From Frigoribacterium sp. PhB24 (GTDB taxonomy: Bacteria > Actinomycetota > Actinomycetes > Actinomycetales > Microbacteriaceae): a DNA stretch of 64,000 nt. Positions 26,617 to 37,297 of this stretch are shown in pieces (position 1 is the first letter of the stretch; each line of letters starts with the position of its first letter). The position numbers and the translations under genes were made by a program. The notes under the pieces were generated by a model. It had not been told where the DNA came from. It worked only from the letters and a program-made list of their open reading frames with translations, and did no database searches. Location: NCBI RefSeq assembly GCF_003755185.1, contig NZ_RKIC01000009.1:843374-907373 (forward strand), read 5' to 3'.

Positions 26617-27113
26617 GCGGAGCCTCCGATCACGAGGGGCCACGGGGCCACGAGGAGCGCCCCGACGGCCATCCAGGCGAGACGGCGACCGGTGCGATCG
26701 ACGGGGACGAGCGCGATGACCGCCACGAACCACGCGAGCGGGGCCACCACGGCGAACAGTTCGCCGAGGTTCCACATGAGCGACGAGATCGCGTCGGTGA
26801 ACGGGTTCGTGAAGTCGCCCACGGCCACGATCCAGCCCGCGGACCAGAGCAGGAACACCCCGCCGAGCACGCCGTGCACGACGAGCGAGGCCGAACTCAT
26901 CACGGCCGGGCCGTCGTCGACGTCGTCCTCGTCGGCGCCCGGCTCGCCCAGGTCGCCGTCGAGCTCGTCGTCGGGACCGTCGGACCCGCGACTCCGGCGC
27001 CGACGCACGGCCGGTGCGGGCCCCTCGACGTGGCTGCTGTCGGCCTCGTCGCCCCAGTTCAGCGCGTCGTCCCCGTCGCCGCCGGCCGACGCCTGCGGCT
27101 CGGCCGGCGTCAT
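26613..27113 (-). CDS. Membrane protein with acidic N-terminus, unknown function
   Basis: 166 aa. The first ~70 residues are hydrophilic and acidic with an RRRRSR island, followed by four hydrophobic segments (SLVVHGVLGGVFLLWSAGWI, LGELFAVVAPLAWFVAVIAL and two near the C-terminus). Overlaps both neighbours by ATGA. Topologically it resembles the next gene's hydrophobic part, so the two proteins may form a complex; this is inference. Confidence 0.7.
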   Translation of the reverse strand: MTPAEPQASAGGDGDDALNWGDEADSSHVEGPAPAVRRRRSRGSDGPDDELDGDLGEPGADEDDVDDGPAVMSSASLVVHGVLGGVFLLWSAGWIVAVGDFTNPFTDAISSLMWNLGELFAVVAPLAWFVAVIALVPVDRTGRRLAWMAVGALLVAPWPLVIGGSA

Positions 27114-28249
27114 GCCGTGAGCTTGGACGAGACCGCCGCGAGCAACGCGGGGAACAGGGGGTGGTCGTCCTGGACGCCCGTCAGCGTCCGCGTCAACTCG
27201 TCGGCCGCGAGGCCCGAGCTCAGCAGCGACTGCAGCTCGACGCTCTCGACGTCGTCGGGCACCGAGAAGTCGAGGGCGGCGCGGACGGCGCGGACGAGGG
27301 CGGCGTAGGGCAGCCCGCGCTCGGCCGCCTGGGCCGCGGGACCGACGAACCGCTCGTGGCGGCTGAGCTTGCGCAGCGGGTTGCGGCCCACGCGCTCGGT
27401 GGTGTCGGGCAGGTGCGGGTTGGCGATGCGGACGAGGTTCTTCTCGATGTAGGCCTGTTGCGCGTCCGCGGCGAGCTCGTGCTTGGCGACCAGCAGGCCC
27501 TTGGTCTCGGCGAGCACGCCACGGACCTCGGCCATGACCTCGGCGTCGTCGAGCGCCTCGCGGATGCTCGCGAGCCCCTTGCGGAACCCGTGGTAGGCCG
27601 CCGCGGCGTGGGCGGTGTTGACCGTGAAGAGCTTTCGCTCGATGAAGGGCTCGAGGTCGGCCACCCAGGTGACGCCCTCGATCTCGGGACGGTGCTCGCC
27701 GAACGGCGTGCTCTCGACCACCCACTCGAAGAACGACTCGATGGTCACGTCGAGCGTGCCACCTGCCTGCTCGGGCACGATGCGGTCGATGGCGCAGTTC
27801 GCAAAGACGGCGTTCTCGGCCGGGTCGTGCTCGCGGACGGCGGTGGCCAGCGAGTCGGTCGCGTTGATGGCGTTCTCGCACGCGATGACGGCGAGCGGGG
27901 CCAGGTCGACCGACCGCCGGGCGAGGCCCTTGGCGATGACCGGGGCGACGAACGGCAGGATGCGGGCGCCGACTGCCGTCGTGACGACGTCCGCCGTGGC
28001 GATCTCGGCGACGAGGGCCGCCTCGTCGGTGCGGCTGTTGATCGCGCGGTAACCGTCGACGACCGTCGTGCGGCTGTCTTCGCCCACCTCGTGCACCTCG
28101 AACGAGGACTGCGACTGCAACGCCCCGATCAGGTCGTCGTTGACGTCGGCGAAGACGACCTCGTAACCACTCGCGTGGAGGAACTGGGCGACGAAGCCCC
28201 GACCGATGTTGCCGGCGCCGAAGTGCACGGCCTTCTTGCTGTGAGCCAT
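27110..28249 (-). CDS. mtlD: Mannitol-1-phosphate 5-dehydrogenase
   Basis: 379 aa, normal length. It interconverts mannitol-1-phosphate and fructose-6-phosphate with NAD. The N-terminal AVHFGAGNIGRGFVAQFLHASG nucleotide site, CENAINATDSL, and the polyol dehydrogenase signature TVNTAHAAAAYHG with EKNLVRIANP are all present. No mannitol PTS genes are nearby, so in this context it might make or use mannitol-1-phosphate independently of uptake. Two membrane-protein genes follow in the same operon. Confidence 0.93.
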   Translation of the reverse strand: MAHSKKAVHFGAGNIGRGFVAQFLHASGYEVVFADVNDDLIGALQSQSSFEVHEVGEDSRTTVVDGYRAINSRTDEAALVAEIATADVVTTAVGARILPFVAPVIAKGLARRSVDLAPLAVIACENAINATDSLATAVREHDPAENAVFANCAIDRIVPEQAGGTLDVTIESFFEWVVESTPFGEHRPEIEGVTWVADLEPFIERKLFTVNTAHAAAAYHGFRKGLASIREALDDAEVMAEVRGVLAETKGLLVAKHELAADAQQAYIEKNLVRIANPHLPDTTERVGRNPLRKLSRHERFVGPAAQAAERGLPYAALVRAVRAALDFSVPDDVESVELQSLLSSGLAADELTRTLTGVQDDHPLFPALLAAVSSKLTA

Positions 28250-28290
28250 GCCTTAGATCATGCCACGAGGTCACCGGGCGGACCGACGGC

Positions 28291-28326
28291 GAGAGGGCCC
28301 CGCACCGGGTGGTGCGGGGCCCTCTC
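28291..28326 (-). terminator. Terminator of the ilv operon
   Basis: A perfect 16-base-pair stem (GAGAGGGCCCCGCACC and its complement) with loop GGGT, 24 bases past the ilvC stop and before mtlD starts. No U-run. Confidence 0.8.
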
Positions 28327-28350
28327 GGGTGGTTCCGGTACGGCGACGGG

Positions 28351-29448
<1,098 letters not shown>

Positions 29449-29955
29449 TCAGTTCTTGAAGACGCGGTCGGTGATCGACTTCGCGCCGCGGCCGATGGCC
29501 AGCAGGCCGGACTGCGAGATCTCTTTGATGCCGTAGGGCTCGAGGACGCGGAGCAACGCGGTGGTCTTGCCGGTGTCGCCGGTGACCTCGATCACGAGGG
29601 CGTCGGTCGCGACGTCGACGACCGAGGCACGGAACAACGTGACCGCCTCGAGGACCTGGGACCGCGTGGTGTTGTCGACGCGCACCTTGATCAGAAGGTG
29701 CTCACGCTGCACCGACTGCGAGTAGTCGAGCTCGACGATCTTGATGACGTTGACCAGCTTGTTCAGCTGCTTGGTGACCTGCTCGAGCGGGAGTTCCTCG
29801 ACGTCGACGACCACCGTGATGCGGCTGAAGCCCTCGAGTTCGCTCTTGCCCACGGCGAGGCTCTCGATGTTGAAGCCCCGCCGGGCGAAGAGACCCGCGA
29901 CGCGGGTCAGCAGACCGGGCTTGTCCTCGACGAGGAGGCTCAGGACGTGGCTCAT
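29449..29955 (-). CDS. ilvN: Acetolactate synthase small (regulatory) subunit
   Basis: 168 aa. The N-terminal ACT domain ([20 protein letters not shown] and FNIESLAVG) binds valine and confers feedback control on IlvB; the C-terminal half ([32 protein letters not shown]) is the ALS_ss_C domain. ATGA overlap with ilvB. Confidence 0.96.
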   Translation of the reverse strand: MSHVLSLLVEDKPGLLTRVAGLFARRGFNIESLAVGKSELEGFSRITVVVDVEELPLEQVTKQLNKLVNVIKIVELDYSQSVQREHLLIKVRVDNTTRSQVLEAVTLFRASVVDVATDALVIEVTGDTGKTTALLRVLEPYGIKEISQSGLLAIGRGAKSITDRVFKN

Positions 29956-31844
29956 GCGTGCTCTCCGGTCATGTCGCCGTCGCGGGTGGTGTCGGACGCG
30001 CTGCTTCCGGGCGCCTCGTCGTCCCATTCGGGGGCGAGAGCGCGGGCGTGCTGGATCTCGGAGTTCGAGACCCCCTGCGGAACCATCGGCCAGACCATGG
30101 CGTCGCGGCTGACGACGAAGTCGATCACGACCGGACGGTCGTCGGTCGCCAGCGCCAGTTCGATGGCGGCGTCGATCTCGTCCTCGCGGGTCACACGGAT
30201 GCCCAGCGCCCCGTAGGCGTCGGCCAGCTTGACGAAGTCGGGCACCATACGCGTGTCGTGACCGGTGTTGAGGTCGGTGAACGAGTGGCGCCCCTCGTAG
30301 AAGAGCGTCTGCCACTGGCGAACCATGCCGAGCGACGAGTTGTTGATGACCGCGACCTTGATCGGGATGTCGTTGATGACGCAGGTCGCCAGCTCTTGGT
30401 TGGTCATCTGGAAGCAGCCGTCACCGTCGATGGCCCAGACCACGCGGTCGGGCTGGGCGACCTTGGCCCCCATGGCGGCCGGAACCGAGTAGCCCATCGT
30501 GCCCGCGCCTCCGGAGTTCAGCCAGGCGTGAGGACGTTCGTACTGGATGAACTGGGCGGCCCACATCTGGTGCTGCCCGACGCCGGAGGCGTAGATCGCC
30601 TCGGGGCCGGAGAGCTGCCCGATGCGCTGGATGATCGCCTGCGGCGAGAGCAGGCCGTCGTCGGGCTCGGTGTAGCCGAGCGGGAACTGCTCGCGGAGCC
30701 CGTCGAGGTGCTCCCACCAGGCGGCGATGTCGGGCCGCACGCCACCCGTCACCTCGGCGAACGCGCTCGTGAGGTCGGGGATGACGACCTTCGCGTCCCC
30801 GACGATCGGTACGTCGGCGATGCGGATCTTCGAGATCTCGGCCGGGTCGATGTCGACGTGGACGACCTTCGCGCCGGGCGCGAACAGGTCGGCCTTGCCG
30901 GTGACGCGGTCGTCGAACCGGGCACCCAGGGCGATGATGAGATCGCTCTCTTGCAAGCCGAGCACGGCGGGGACGGTGCCGTGCATGCCGGGCATGCCGA
31001 GGTGCTGCGAGTGGGTGTCGGGGAACGCTCCGCGGGCCATCAGCGTGGTGACCACGGGTGCCCCGGTGAGCTCGACGAGGGCCTTCAGCTCGTCCGACGC
31101 CCCGGCACGGATGACGCCGCCACCGACGTAGAACACGGGCCGCTTCGCGTCCGCGATCATCTGCGCGGCCGCGGTGATCTGCTTGCCGTGTGCCCTCGTG
31201 ACCGGACGGTAGCCCGGCAGGTCGACGACGGGCGGCCAGACGAACGGGGCGCTGTTCTGCTGGGCGTCCTTCGTGATGTCGACGAGTACCGGCCCGGGAC
31301 GACCCGTGCTCGCGATCTGGTAGGCCGCGGCGAGCGTGGCGGGGATGTCTTCCGGCTTGGTCACGAGGAACGAGTGCTTCGTGATGGGCATCGTGATGCC
31401 CACGATGTCGGCCTCTTGGAAGGCGTCGGTGCCCATCAGGGTGGAGAAGACCTGTCCGGTGATGGCCAACAGGGGCATGCTGTCCATGTAGGCGTCGGCG
31501 ATGGCCGTGACGAGGTTCGTCGCACCGGGGCCGGACGTCGCGATGGCGACGCCGACCCGACCCGACGCGGCCGCGTAACCCTCGGCGGCGTGGCCGGCAC
31601 CTTGCTCGTGGCGGACGAGGATGTGCCGGATGGCCGTCGAGGCCATCAGCTCGTCGTAGAACGGGATGATGGCGCCGCCGGGCAGCCCGAACACGTCGGT
31701 CACACCGAGGTGCTCGAGGGACTTGAGGATGGCACCCGACCCGGTCAGCACGGGAGGCGCGGTGGGCGCCCCGACGGACGCGCCGGAGGTCGGCCGGGCC
31801 GTCCGTGTCGCGGTGCCGGGCGTGGGGGTGGACTCTGCAGGCAT
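29952..31844 (-). CDS. ilvB: Acetolactate synthase large (catalytic) subunit
   Basis: 630 aa. ThDP enzyme making 2-acetolactate or 2-aceto-2-hydroxybutyrate. N-terminal pyrimidine-binding domain with catalytic Glu ([16 protein letters not shown]), central FAD/structural domain and ThDP motif [20 protein letters not shown] with the paired Asn of [10 protein letters not shown]. The first ~35 residues are a Thr/Pro-rich extension. Start ATG at 31844 has AGGGA ~10 bases upstream. Confidence 0.96.
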   Translation of the reverse strand: MPAESTPTPGTATRTARPTSGASVGAPTAPPVLTGSGAILKSLEHLGVTDVFGLPGGAIIPFYDELMASTAIRHILVRHEQGAGHAAEGYAAASGRVGVAIATSGPGATNLVTAIADAYMDSMPLLAITGQVFSTLMGTDAFQEADIVGITMPITKHSFLVTKPEDIPATLAAAYQIASTGRPGPVLVDITKDAQQNSAPFVWPPVVDLPGYRPVTRAHGKQITAAAQMIADAKRPVFYVGGGVIRAGASDELKALVELTGAPVVTTLMARGAFPDTHSQHLGMPGMHGTVPAVLGLQESDLIIALGARFDDRVTGKADLFAPGAKVVHVDIDPAEISKIRIADVPIVGDAKVVIPDLTSAFAEVTGGVRPDIAAWWEHLDGLREQFPLGYTEPDDGLLSPQAIIQRIGQLSGPEAIYASGVGQHQMWAAQFIQYERPHAWLNSGGAGTMGYSVPAAMGAKVAQPDRVVWAIDGDGCFQMTNQELATCVINDIPIKVAVINNSSLGMVRQWQTLFYEGRHSFTDLNTGHDTRMVPDFVKLADAYGALGIRVTREDEIDAAIELALATDDRPVVIDFVVSRDAMVWPMVPQGVSNSEIQHARALAPEWDDEAPGSSASDTTRDGDMTGEHA

Positions 31845-31950
31845 CAGTGCCGGTTCCCTGTTCGTGGTCGGTGATCGATGGTGACGGTGCGGGACGCGGC
31901 CGTGCACGGGGGTGCGACGACGCGTCGGCTCGGTCCTGGGGCGGGAGGCG

Positions 31951-33663
31951 TCAGTAGGTGACGGCGCCCTCGGCCGCGGATCGGACCTGGCGTGCGTACT
32001 TCGCGAGGACACCGCGGGTGTAGCGCGGGGGAAGCGGTGCCCAGCCGTCTCGGCGGGCGTCCAGCTCAGCGGCGTCGACGAGTAGGTCGATCGAGCGAGC
32101 GGCGATGTCGACCCGAATCAGATCACCATCGCGCACGAAGGCGATCGGACCGGAGTCGACCGCTTCGGGTGCTATGTGGCCGATGCACAGGCCGGTTGTG
32201 CCGCCTGAGAATCGTCCGTCCGTCAAGAGTAGTACATCTTTTCCGAGCCCGGCGCCCTTGATGGCCGCGGTGATGGCGAGCATCTCACGCATGCCCGGGC
32301 CGCCCTTGGGCCCCTCGTAGCGGATGACGACCACGTCGCCGGCCTCGATCCGCCCCTCGGTCAGGGCGTCCATCGCGCCGCGCTCGCGTTCGAACACCTT
32401 GGCCGGACCTTCGAACACCGAGGCGTCGAAGCCGGCCGTCTTGACCACGGCGCCTTCAGGAGCCATCGAGCCGCTGAGGACGGTGAGACCGCCGGTGGCG
32501 TGGATCGGGTCGTCGAGGGTCCGCAGCACCTCGCCGTCGAGCGGCTTCGGCTTGATGGACTCGAGGTTCTCGGCGACGGTCTTGCCGGTGACGGTCAGGC
32601 AGTCGCCGTGCAGCAGACCGGCGTCGAGCAGCGCCTTCATGACGACGGGCACGCCGCCCATCCGGTCGACGTCGTTCATGACGTACTTGCCGAACGGCTT
32701 CAGGTCGCCGATGTGCGGCACCTTGTCGCCGATGCGGTTGAAGTCGTCGATGGTCAGGTCGACCTCGGCCTCGTACGCGATCGCGAGCAGGTGCAGCACG
32801 ACGTTGGTCGAGCCGCCGAACGCCATGGCCACCGCGATGGCGTTCTCGAACGCCTTCTTGGTGAGGATGTCGCGCGTCGTGATGCCCTGACGGAGCAACT
32901 CGACGACGGCCTCGCCCGAGCGGTGGGCGAAGTAGTCGCGACGACGGTCTGCCGACGGCGGGGACGCCGAACCGGGCAGGCTCATGCCGAGGGCCTCGGC
33001 CACGCTGGCCATGGTGTTCGCGGTGTACATGCCGCCGCAGGCACCCTCGCCCGGGACGATCGCGCACTCGATGGCCTTGAGGTCGTCGTCGCTCATGTTG
33101 CCGGCCTTGTGGGCACCGACCGCCTCGAACGAGTCGATGATCGTGACGTTCTTCTCGGTGCCGTCGCTGAGCTTCACCCAGCCCGGGGCGACGCTGCCCG
33201 CGTAGAGGAACACGCTGGCGAGGTCGAGCCGGGCCGCGGCCATCAGCATGCCCGGCAGCGACTTGTCGCAGCCGGCGAGCAGCACCGAGCCGTCGAGTCG
33301 TTCGGCGTTCATCACGACCTCGACGCTGTCGGCGATCACCTCGCGGGAGACGAGCGAGAAGTGCATGCCCTCGTGGCCCATCGAGATGCCGTCGGAGACC
33401 GAGACGGTGCCGAACTGGAGGGGGTAGCCGCCTCCGGCGTGGACGCCCTCTTTGGCGCCCTGGGCCAGACGGTCGAGCGACAGGTTGCAGGGGGTGATCT
33501 CGTTCCAGCTGCTGGCGATGCCGATCTGGGGCTTGCTCCAGTCTTCGTCGCCCATGCCGACGGCACGGAGCATGCCTCGTGACGTGGTGGCCTCGACGCC
33601 GTCGGTGACGACGCGGCTGCGGGGTTTGATGTCGATCCCGTCCGGGGTGGGCTTCTCTGGCAT
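31951..33663 (-). CDS. ilvD: Dihydroxy-acid dehydratase
   Basis: 570 aa, the shorter actinobacterial/archaeal-type size. Fe-S dehydratase that makes 2-keto acids in branched-chain amino-acid synthesis. Fe-S cysteines lie in [21 protein letters not shown] and [14 protein letters not shown]; the C-terminal [20 protein letters not shown] is canonical. Leaderless start is likely: TAAACT at 33670-33675 ends six bases before the ATG. It precedes ilvB by 106 bases, so the ilvD-ilvB-ilvN-ilvC set may be read together. Confidence 0.96.
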   Translation of the reverse strand: MPEKPTPDGIDIKPRSRVVTDGVEATTSRGMLRAVGMGDEDWSKPQIGIASSWNEITPCNLSLDRLAQGAKEGVHAGGGYPLQFGTVSVSDGISMGHEGMHFSLVSREVIADSVEVVMNAERLDGSVLLAGCDKSLPGMLMAAARLDLASVFLYAGSVAPGWVKLSDGTEKNVTIIDSFEAVGAHKAGNMSDDDLKAIECAIVPGEGACGGMYTANTMASVAEALGMSLPGSASPPSADRRRDYFAHRSGEAVVELLRQGITTRDILTKKAFENAIAVAMAFGGSTNVVLHLLAIAYEAEVDLTIDDFNRIGDKVPHIGDLKPFGKYVMNDVDRMGGVPVVMKALLDAGLLHGDCLTVTGKTVAENLESIKPKPLDGEVLRTLDDPIHATGGLTVLSGSMAPEGAVVKTAGFDASVFEGPAKVFERERGAMDALTEGRIEAGDVVVIRYEGPKGGPGMREMLAITAAIKGAGLGKDVLLLTDGRFSGGTTGLCIGHIAPEAVDSGPIAFVRDGDLIRVDIAARSIDLLVDAAELDARRDGWAPLPPRYTRGVLAKYARQVRSAAEGAVTY

Positions 33664-33669
33664 GGGTCG

Positions 33670-33675
33670 AGTTTA
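33670..33675 (-). promoter_or_regulatory. -10 box of leaderless ilvD promoter
   Basis: TAAACT on the reverse strand, six bases before the ATG at 33663. Confidence 0.55.
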
Positions 33676-33716
33676 GGGCGTGACCGCGCCCGTGCCGTCC
33701 ACCGTCACGGTCGGCT

Positions 33717-34277
33717 TCAGAGCTCCCCCGGCTCCCCCGCCGTCTGACCGCCCGTTCGCGCGCGACGACCCTCGTGGTCGCGAGCCTCGTCGTCGCCCTC
33801 TCTGTCGTCGAGTCCCGAGGAATCGCCCACCCGGTCCATCTCGACCGCCAGCGCGTCGGCCGACCCGACGGGCAGATCGGACACGTCGAGATCGGCGACG
33901 TCGCCCTCGGTGGTCTCGGCGATCTCGCCCGCGGCCCGGGCCACGGCGTCGTCGAGTTCGTCGACGACCAACTGGTCTCGCAACAGGTCTCCGTTCCGGT
34001 ACCCCGCCCGGCCGATCATGTGCGCCGAGATGGGCGCCGTGAGCATCTGGAAGACGAGGACGACGAGCAGGGACGCGATCGTGCCGATCGTGTGCTGGTC
34101 GAGGGCGATCGCCGCCAGGACCAGGATGAGGCCGAAGATCTGCGGCTTGGTCGCGGCGTGCATGCGCGACAGGGCGTCGGGGAACCTGAGCAGGCCGATC
34201 CCGGCCGCGAGCGAGAGCAGCGCGCCCGCGATCAGCATGACCGAGGCGGCGACGTCGTAGACCGTCTCGGGGATCAC
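33717..34277 (-). CDS. mnhG: Na+/H+ antiporter subunit MrpG, with long acidic tail
   Basis: 186 aa; the family is ~110-130 aa. Three N-terminal membrane helices (VYDVAASVMLIAGALLSLAAGIGLLRF is the first, written only in part here as DVAASVMLIAGALLS) with the MrpG signature FPDALSRMHAATKPQ, then ~85 residues rich in Asp/Glu/Gly after AGYRNGDLLRD, which is unusual. GTG start overlapping mnhF (GTGA). Last gene of the Mrp operon. Confidence 0.88.
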   Translation of the reverse strand: MIPETVYDVAASVMLIAGALLSLAAGIGLLRFPDALSRMHAATKPQIFGLILVLAAIALDQHTIGTIASLLVVLVFQMLTAPISAHMIGRAGYRNGDLLRDQLVVDELDDAVARAAGEIAETTEGDVADLDVSDLPVGSADALAVEMDRVGDSSGLDDREGDDEARDHEGRRARTGGQTAGEPGEL

Positions 34278-34537
34278 GACGGGTCCTGCTTCGAGACGTA
34301 GCGCGCCACCGTGATCGAGCCGAGGACGGCCGTCAACGCGAGGGCGAGAATGACCGGGATGGTCCGGGTGTGCCCGTTGAAGACCATGTCGGCGGCGAGG
34401 ACACAGATCAGGGTGGTCAGCAGCATGTCGGACGCGATCATGCGGTCGAGGATCGACGGCCCCCGCACGATGCGGATGACCGAGGCGAGCCCGGCGAACG
34501 CGAACAGGGCTCCGACGACGTAGGCGACGACGGTCAC
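34274..34537 (-). CDS. mnhF: Na+/H+ antiporter subunit MrpF
   Basis: 87 aa, normal length. Three helices; the signature RGPSILDRMIASDMLLT followed by LICVLAADM is characteristic of MrpF. GTG start overlapping the mnhE stop (GTGA). Confidence 0.92.
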   Translation of the reverse strand: MTVVAYVVGALFAFAGLASVIRIVRGPSILDRMIASDMLLTTLICVLAADMVFNGHTRTIPVILALALTAVLGSITVARYVSKQDPS

Positions 34538-35154
34538 GAGGGGCCTCCTTCGTGGGACGAGGACGGGCTGACCGGTTCGTGGACCTCGGCGGCGGCCGGG
34601 GTGCCCTCGGCGATGCGACGTCGATCGTCGTCGCTGCCGAGCACCCGGACGAGCCGGGCTTCGACGACCAGGACGCCGTCACGGACACCCTCGACACCGG
34701 CCAGGTCCTCGACGGCGAGGGCGTGGAGGTAGAGGATCGACCGCTCGCGGTCGGCCTCGACCACGAGCGAACCGGGCACGAGCGAGATGGCCTCGGCGAC
34801 CAGGGTCATGATGAAGTCCGACCTCGTGTGCAGCTGGACCGCGACGATGGCGTTCGAGTCGACCCCGCGTGGCCGCACGGCCTGCCAGGCGACGATGACG
34901 GAGGCGCGAACCAGGTCGACCACGAAGTGCGCCAGGAAGACCACGGCGTACCACACGTTGAACCGACCGCTGAGCTCGACCGGCGGCAGGAAGAACACCC
35001 GCGTCACGAGCAGCGCCACGGCGACGCCGGTCACGAACGCCAGGACGGTGAACTGGTTCCACAGGGCCATCCAGAGGACGACCAACCCGACGAGCAGGGG
35101 CAGTTGACGCGCGAGGCTGCGGCCGACCTCGCCGCGGGTGGGACGACCGGTCAC
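34534..35154 (-). CDS. mnhE: Na+/H+ antiporter subunit MrpE
   Basis: 206 aa. Two or three N-terminal helices, then the soluble domain with VQLHTRSDFIMTLVAEAISL and SLVVEADRERSILYLHAL, typical of MrpE. A ~35-residue charged C-terminal extension (RVLGSDDDRRRIAEG) goes beyond the family core. GTG start overlapping mnhD (GTGA). Confidence 0.9.
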   Translation of the reverse strand: MTGRPTRGEVGRSLARQLPLLVGLVVLWMALWNQFTVLAFVTGVAVALLVTRVFFLPPVELSGRFNVWYAVVFLAHFVVDLVRASVIVAWQAVRPRGVDSNAIVAVQLHTRSDFIMTLVAEAISLVPGSLVVEADRERSILYLHALAVEDLAGVEGVRDGVLVVEARLVRVLGSDDDRRRIAEGTPAAAEVHEPVSPSSSHEGGPS

Positions 35155-36788
35155 GGGGCGCTCCCTTCGTCGGCGGAGTCGGAGGCCGGTTCGGGCTCGG
35201 GCGACGACGGGTCGGAAGTCGTCTCGCCCTGGCCCTCGGGGAAGACCGTCCGCACGTAGTCGTTCGAGCCGTAGACCCGGCCCGCCGCGCGCTCGGCGAC
35301 GCCGTAGAGCGGACCGGCGGCGAACGTCAGGGCGAGGGAGACGAGGACCATGCCCGCAGTGGCACCCACCATCGTGCGTGGGTTGGTGCGACGTCGTTGG
35401 ACGGCCACCCGACCGGGGGCTTCCTCGAGGTGCTCGGTGAACGGCGACTCGTGGTCGTCGACGTCCGCCTTGGGACGCCAGAACGCGAGGTTCCAGGCCC
35501 GCATCAGGGCGTAGAGCGTGAGCAGGGACGTGAGCGCCCCGGCTCCGATCAGGACGTAGACGAGCGGGTCGTCGAGCCGGGCCCCGGCCTCGAACAGGGC
35601 CACCTTGCCGATGAACCCCGAGAACGGTGGGATGCCGCCGAGGTTGAGCGCCGGGATGAAGAACAGGACGGCGACGAGGGGCGCCGCCTTGAGGAGGCCG
35701 CCCAGGCGGGTGATCGACGCCGTGCCACCGCGGCGTTCGATCAGGCCGGCCCCGAGGAAGAGGGTCGTCTGCACCGTGATGTGGTGCACGACGTAGTAGA
35801 TCGTCGCCGCCAACCCCTCGACGGTGCCGAGGGCGATACCGAAGATCATGTACCCGATGTGGCTGACCAGGGTGAACGAGAGCAGACGCTTGATGTCGGC
35901 CTGGGCCACCGCGCCGAGGATGCCCACGATCATCGTCAACAAGGCGATGATCAGCAGGTAGACGTTGACGTTGCTCTCGACGAAGAGCACGGTCTCGGTG
36001 CGGATGATGGCGTAGACGCCGACCTTCGTCAGCAGACCCGCGAACACGGCGGTCACGGGGGCGGGAGCCGTCGGGTACGAGTCGGGCAGCCAGAACGACA
36101 GCGGGAAGATCGCCGCCTTGATACCGAACGCCGTGAGCAGCATGACGTGGATGATCGTCTGCACGTCGGGCGGGATGGTGTCCATCTTCTGGGCGATGTC
36201 CGCGATGTTCACCGTGCCGAGCGCCCCGTAGATCATCGCGATGGACGCGAGGAACAGCACGGACGACACCAGGCTGACGACGATGTAGACCACACCGGCC
36301 CGGATGCGCTGCTCGGTGCCGCCGAGGGTGATCAGCACGTAGCTGGCCACCAGGAGGATCTCGAAGCCCACGTAGAGGTTGAAGAGGTCACCCGCGATGA
36401 AAGCGTTGAACACGCCCGTGGCGAGGATGAGGTAGGTCGGGTTGTAGATCGAGACCGGGGCCTCGCCGTCCCCGTCGGCCTGGCCCTGGCCGACCGAGAA
36501 CACGAAGACCGCCAGCAGGACGATCGACGAGATGCTGAGCATGAGCGCCGCGAGGCGGTCGACGACGAGCGTGATGCCGAACGGTGCCTGCCAGCCGCCC
36601 ACCTGCACGGCGATCGCCCCCTGGGTGTCGACGACGACGAGCAGCACCAGGCTGATGACGACGACGAGGGCCAGGGCGACGATCGAGACGACGGCCTGCA
36701 GTCGGGGTCGCCGACCGGCGATCAAGGCCGCCGCGGCACCGAGCAGCGGGATCAGGACGACGAGCGGCACGAGGTAGCTGGTGGTCAT
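35151..36788 (-). CDS. mnhD: Na+/H+ antiporter subunit MrpD
   Basis: 545 aa. NuoN/NuoM-like proton-channel subunit with about 14 helices; conserved features include the ion-path Glu/Lys in ILLVASYVLITLGG and LLTAFGIKAAIFPLSFWLPD. About 85 extra residues form a C-terminal extension after ALMRAWNLAFW. ATG overlaps the mnhC stop (ATGA). Confidence 0.93.
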   Translation of the reverse strand: MTTSYLVPLVVLIPLLGAAAALIAGRRPRLQAVVSIVALALVVVISLVLLVVVDTQGAIAVQVGGWQAPFGITLVVDRLAALMLSISSIVLLAVFVFSVGQGQADGDGEAPVSIYNPTYLILATGVFNAFIAGDLFNLYVGFEILLVASYVLITLGGTEQRIRAGVVYIVVSLVSSVLFLASIAMIYGALGTVNIADIAQKMDTIPPDVQTIIHVMLLTAFGIKAAIFPLSFWLPDSYPTAPAPVTAVFAGLLTKVGVYAIIRTETVLFVESNVNVYLLIIALLTMIVGILGAVAQADIKRLLSFTLVSHIGYMIFGIALGTVEGLAATIYYVVHHITVQTTLFLGAGLIERRGGTASITRLGGLLKAAPLVAVLFFIPALNLGGIPPFSGFIGKVALFEAGARLDDPLVYVLIGAGALTSLLTLYALMRAWNLAFWRPKADVDDHESPFTEHLEEAPGRVAVQRRRTNPRTMVGATAGMVLVSLALTFAAGPLYGVAERAAGRVYGSNDYVRTVFPEGQGETTSDPSSPEPEPASDSADEGSAP

Positions 36789-37297
36789 ACTCGGTGCCCT
36801 TTCTCGTCGTGGTGGGATCGGTCGTCGCGAGGCAGCGGGTCGTCGGCCGGGACGGCCGCCTCGGCACGGCTGCCGAACTCGCTGTCGCCACCGGCTTCGT
36901 CGTCACCGTCGCCCTGCTCGGACTCTTCTTCGGCCGGGACGCCCCGACGCCCGATCTCGAGGTCTTCGGCGTCGTCTGCGAGGGTGTCGCCCTGGGCGAG
37001 TCGCCACGACCGGTAGATCAGCGCGAGCATGAAGGCCGAGATGCCGAAGGTGATGACGATGGCCGTCAGCACGAAGGCCTGCGGCAGCGGATCGGCGAAG
37101 TCGGCCGGATCGGCCTGACCGTCGACCACGGGGGCGGCGCCGCGTCGGCCGGACATGAGCAGGATGAGGATGTTCGTGGCGTTGCCGACGAGGAGGAAGC
37201 CCAGCAGCACGCGGGTCATGCTGCGCTCGAGCAGCAGGTAGACGCCGCAGGCGTACAACGCGGCCATGACGACGATCAGGACGAGGGAGACGCTCAT
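36785..37297 (-). CDS. mnhC: Na+/H+ antiporter subunit MrpC, with acidic tail
   Basis: 170 aa. NuoK-like subunit with three helices (MSVSLVLIVVMAALYACGVY, LLGFLLVGNATNILILLMSG and FVLTAIVITFGISAFML), followed by ~60 residues rich in Asp and Glu. The core is ~110 aa, the normal size, so the tail is an addition. ATGA overlaps on both sides. Confidence 0.92.
   Translation of the reverse strand: MSVSLVLIVVMAALYACGVYLLLERSMTRVLLGFLLVGNATNILILLMSGRRGAAPVVDGQADPADFADPLPQAFVLTAIVITFGISAFMLALIYRSWRLAQGDTLADDAEDLEIGRRGVPAEEESEQGDGDDEAGGDSEFGSRAEAAVPADDPLPRDDRSHHDEKGHRV

Noticed and set aside
29958..31874. 638-codon forward frame opposite ilvB
   Set aside because: Shadow of ilvB, no domain, composition dominated by Asp, Gly, Arg and Val.
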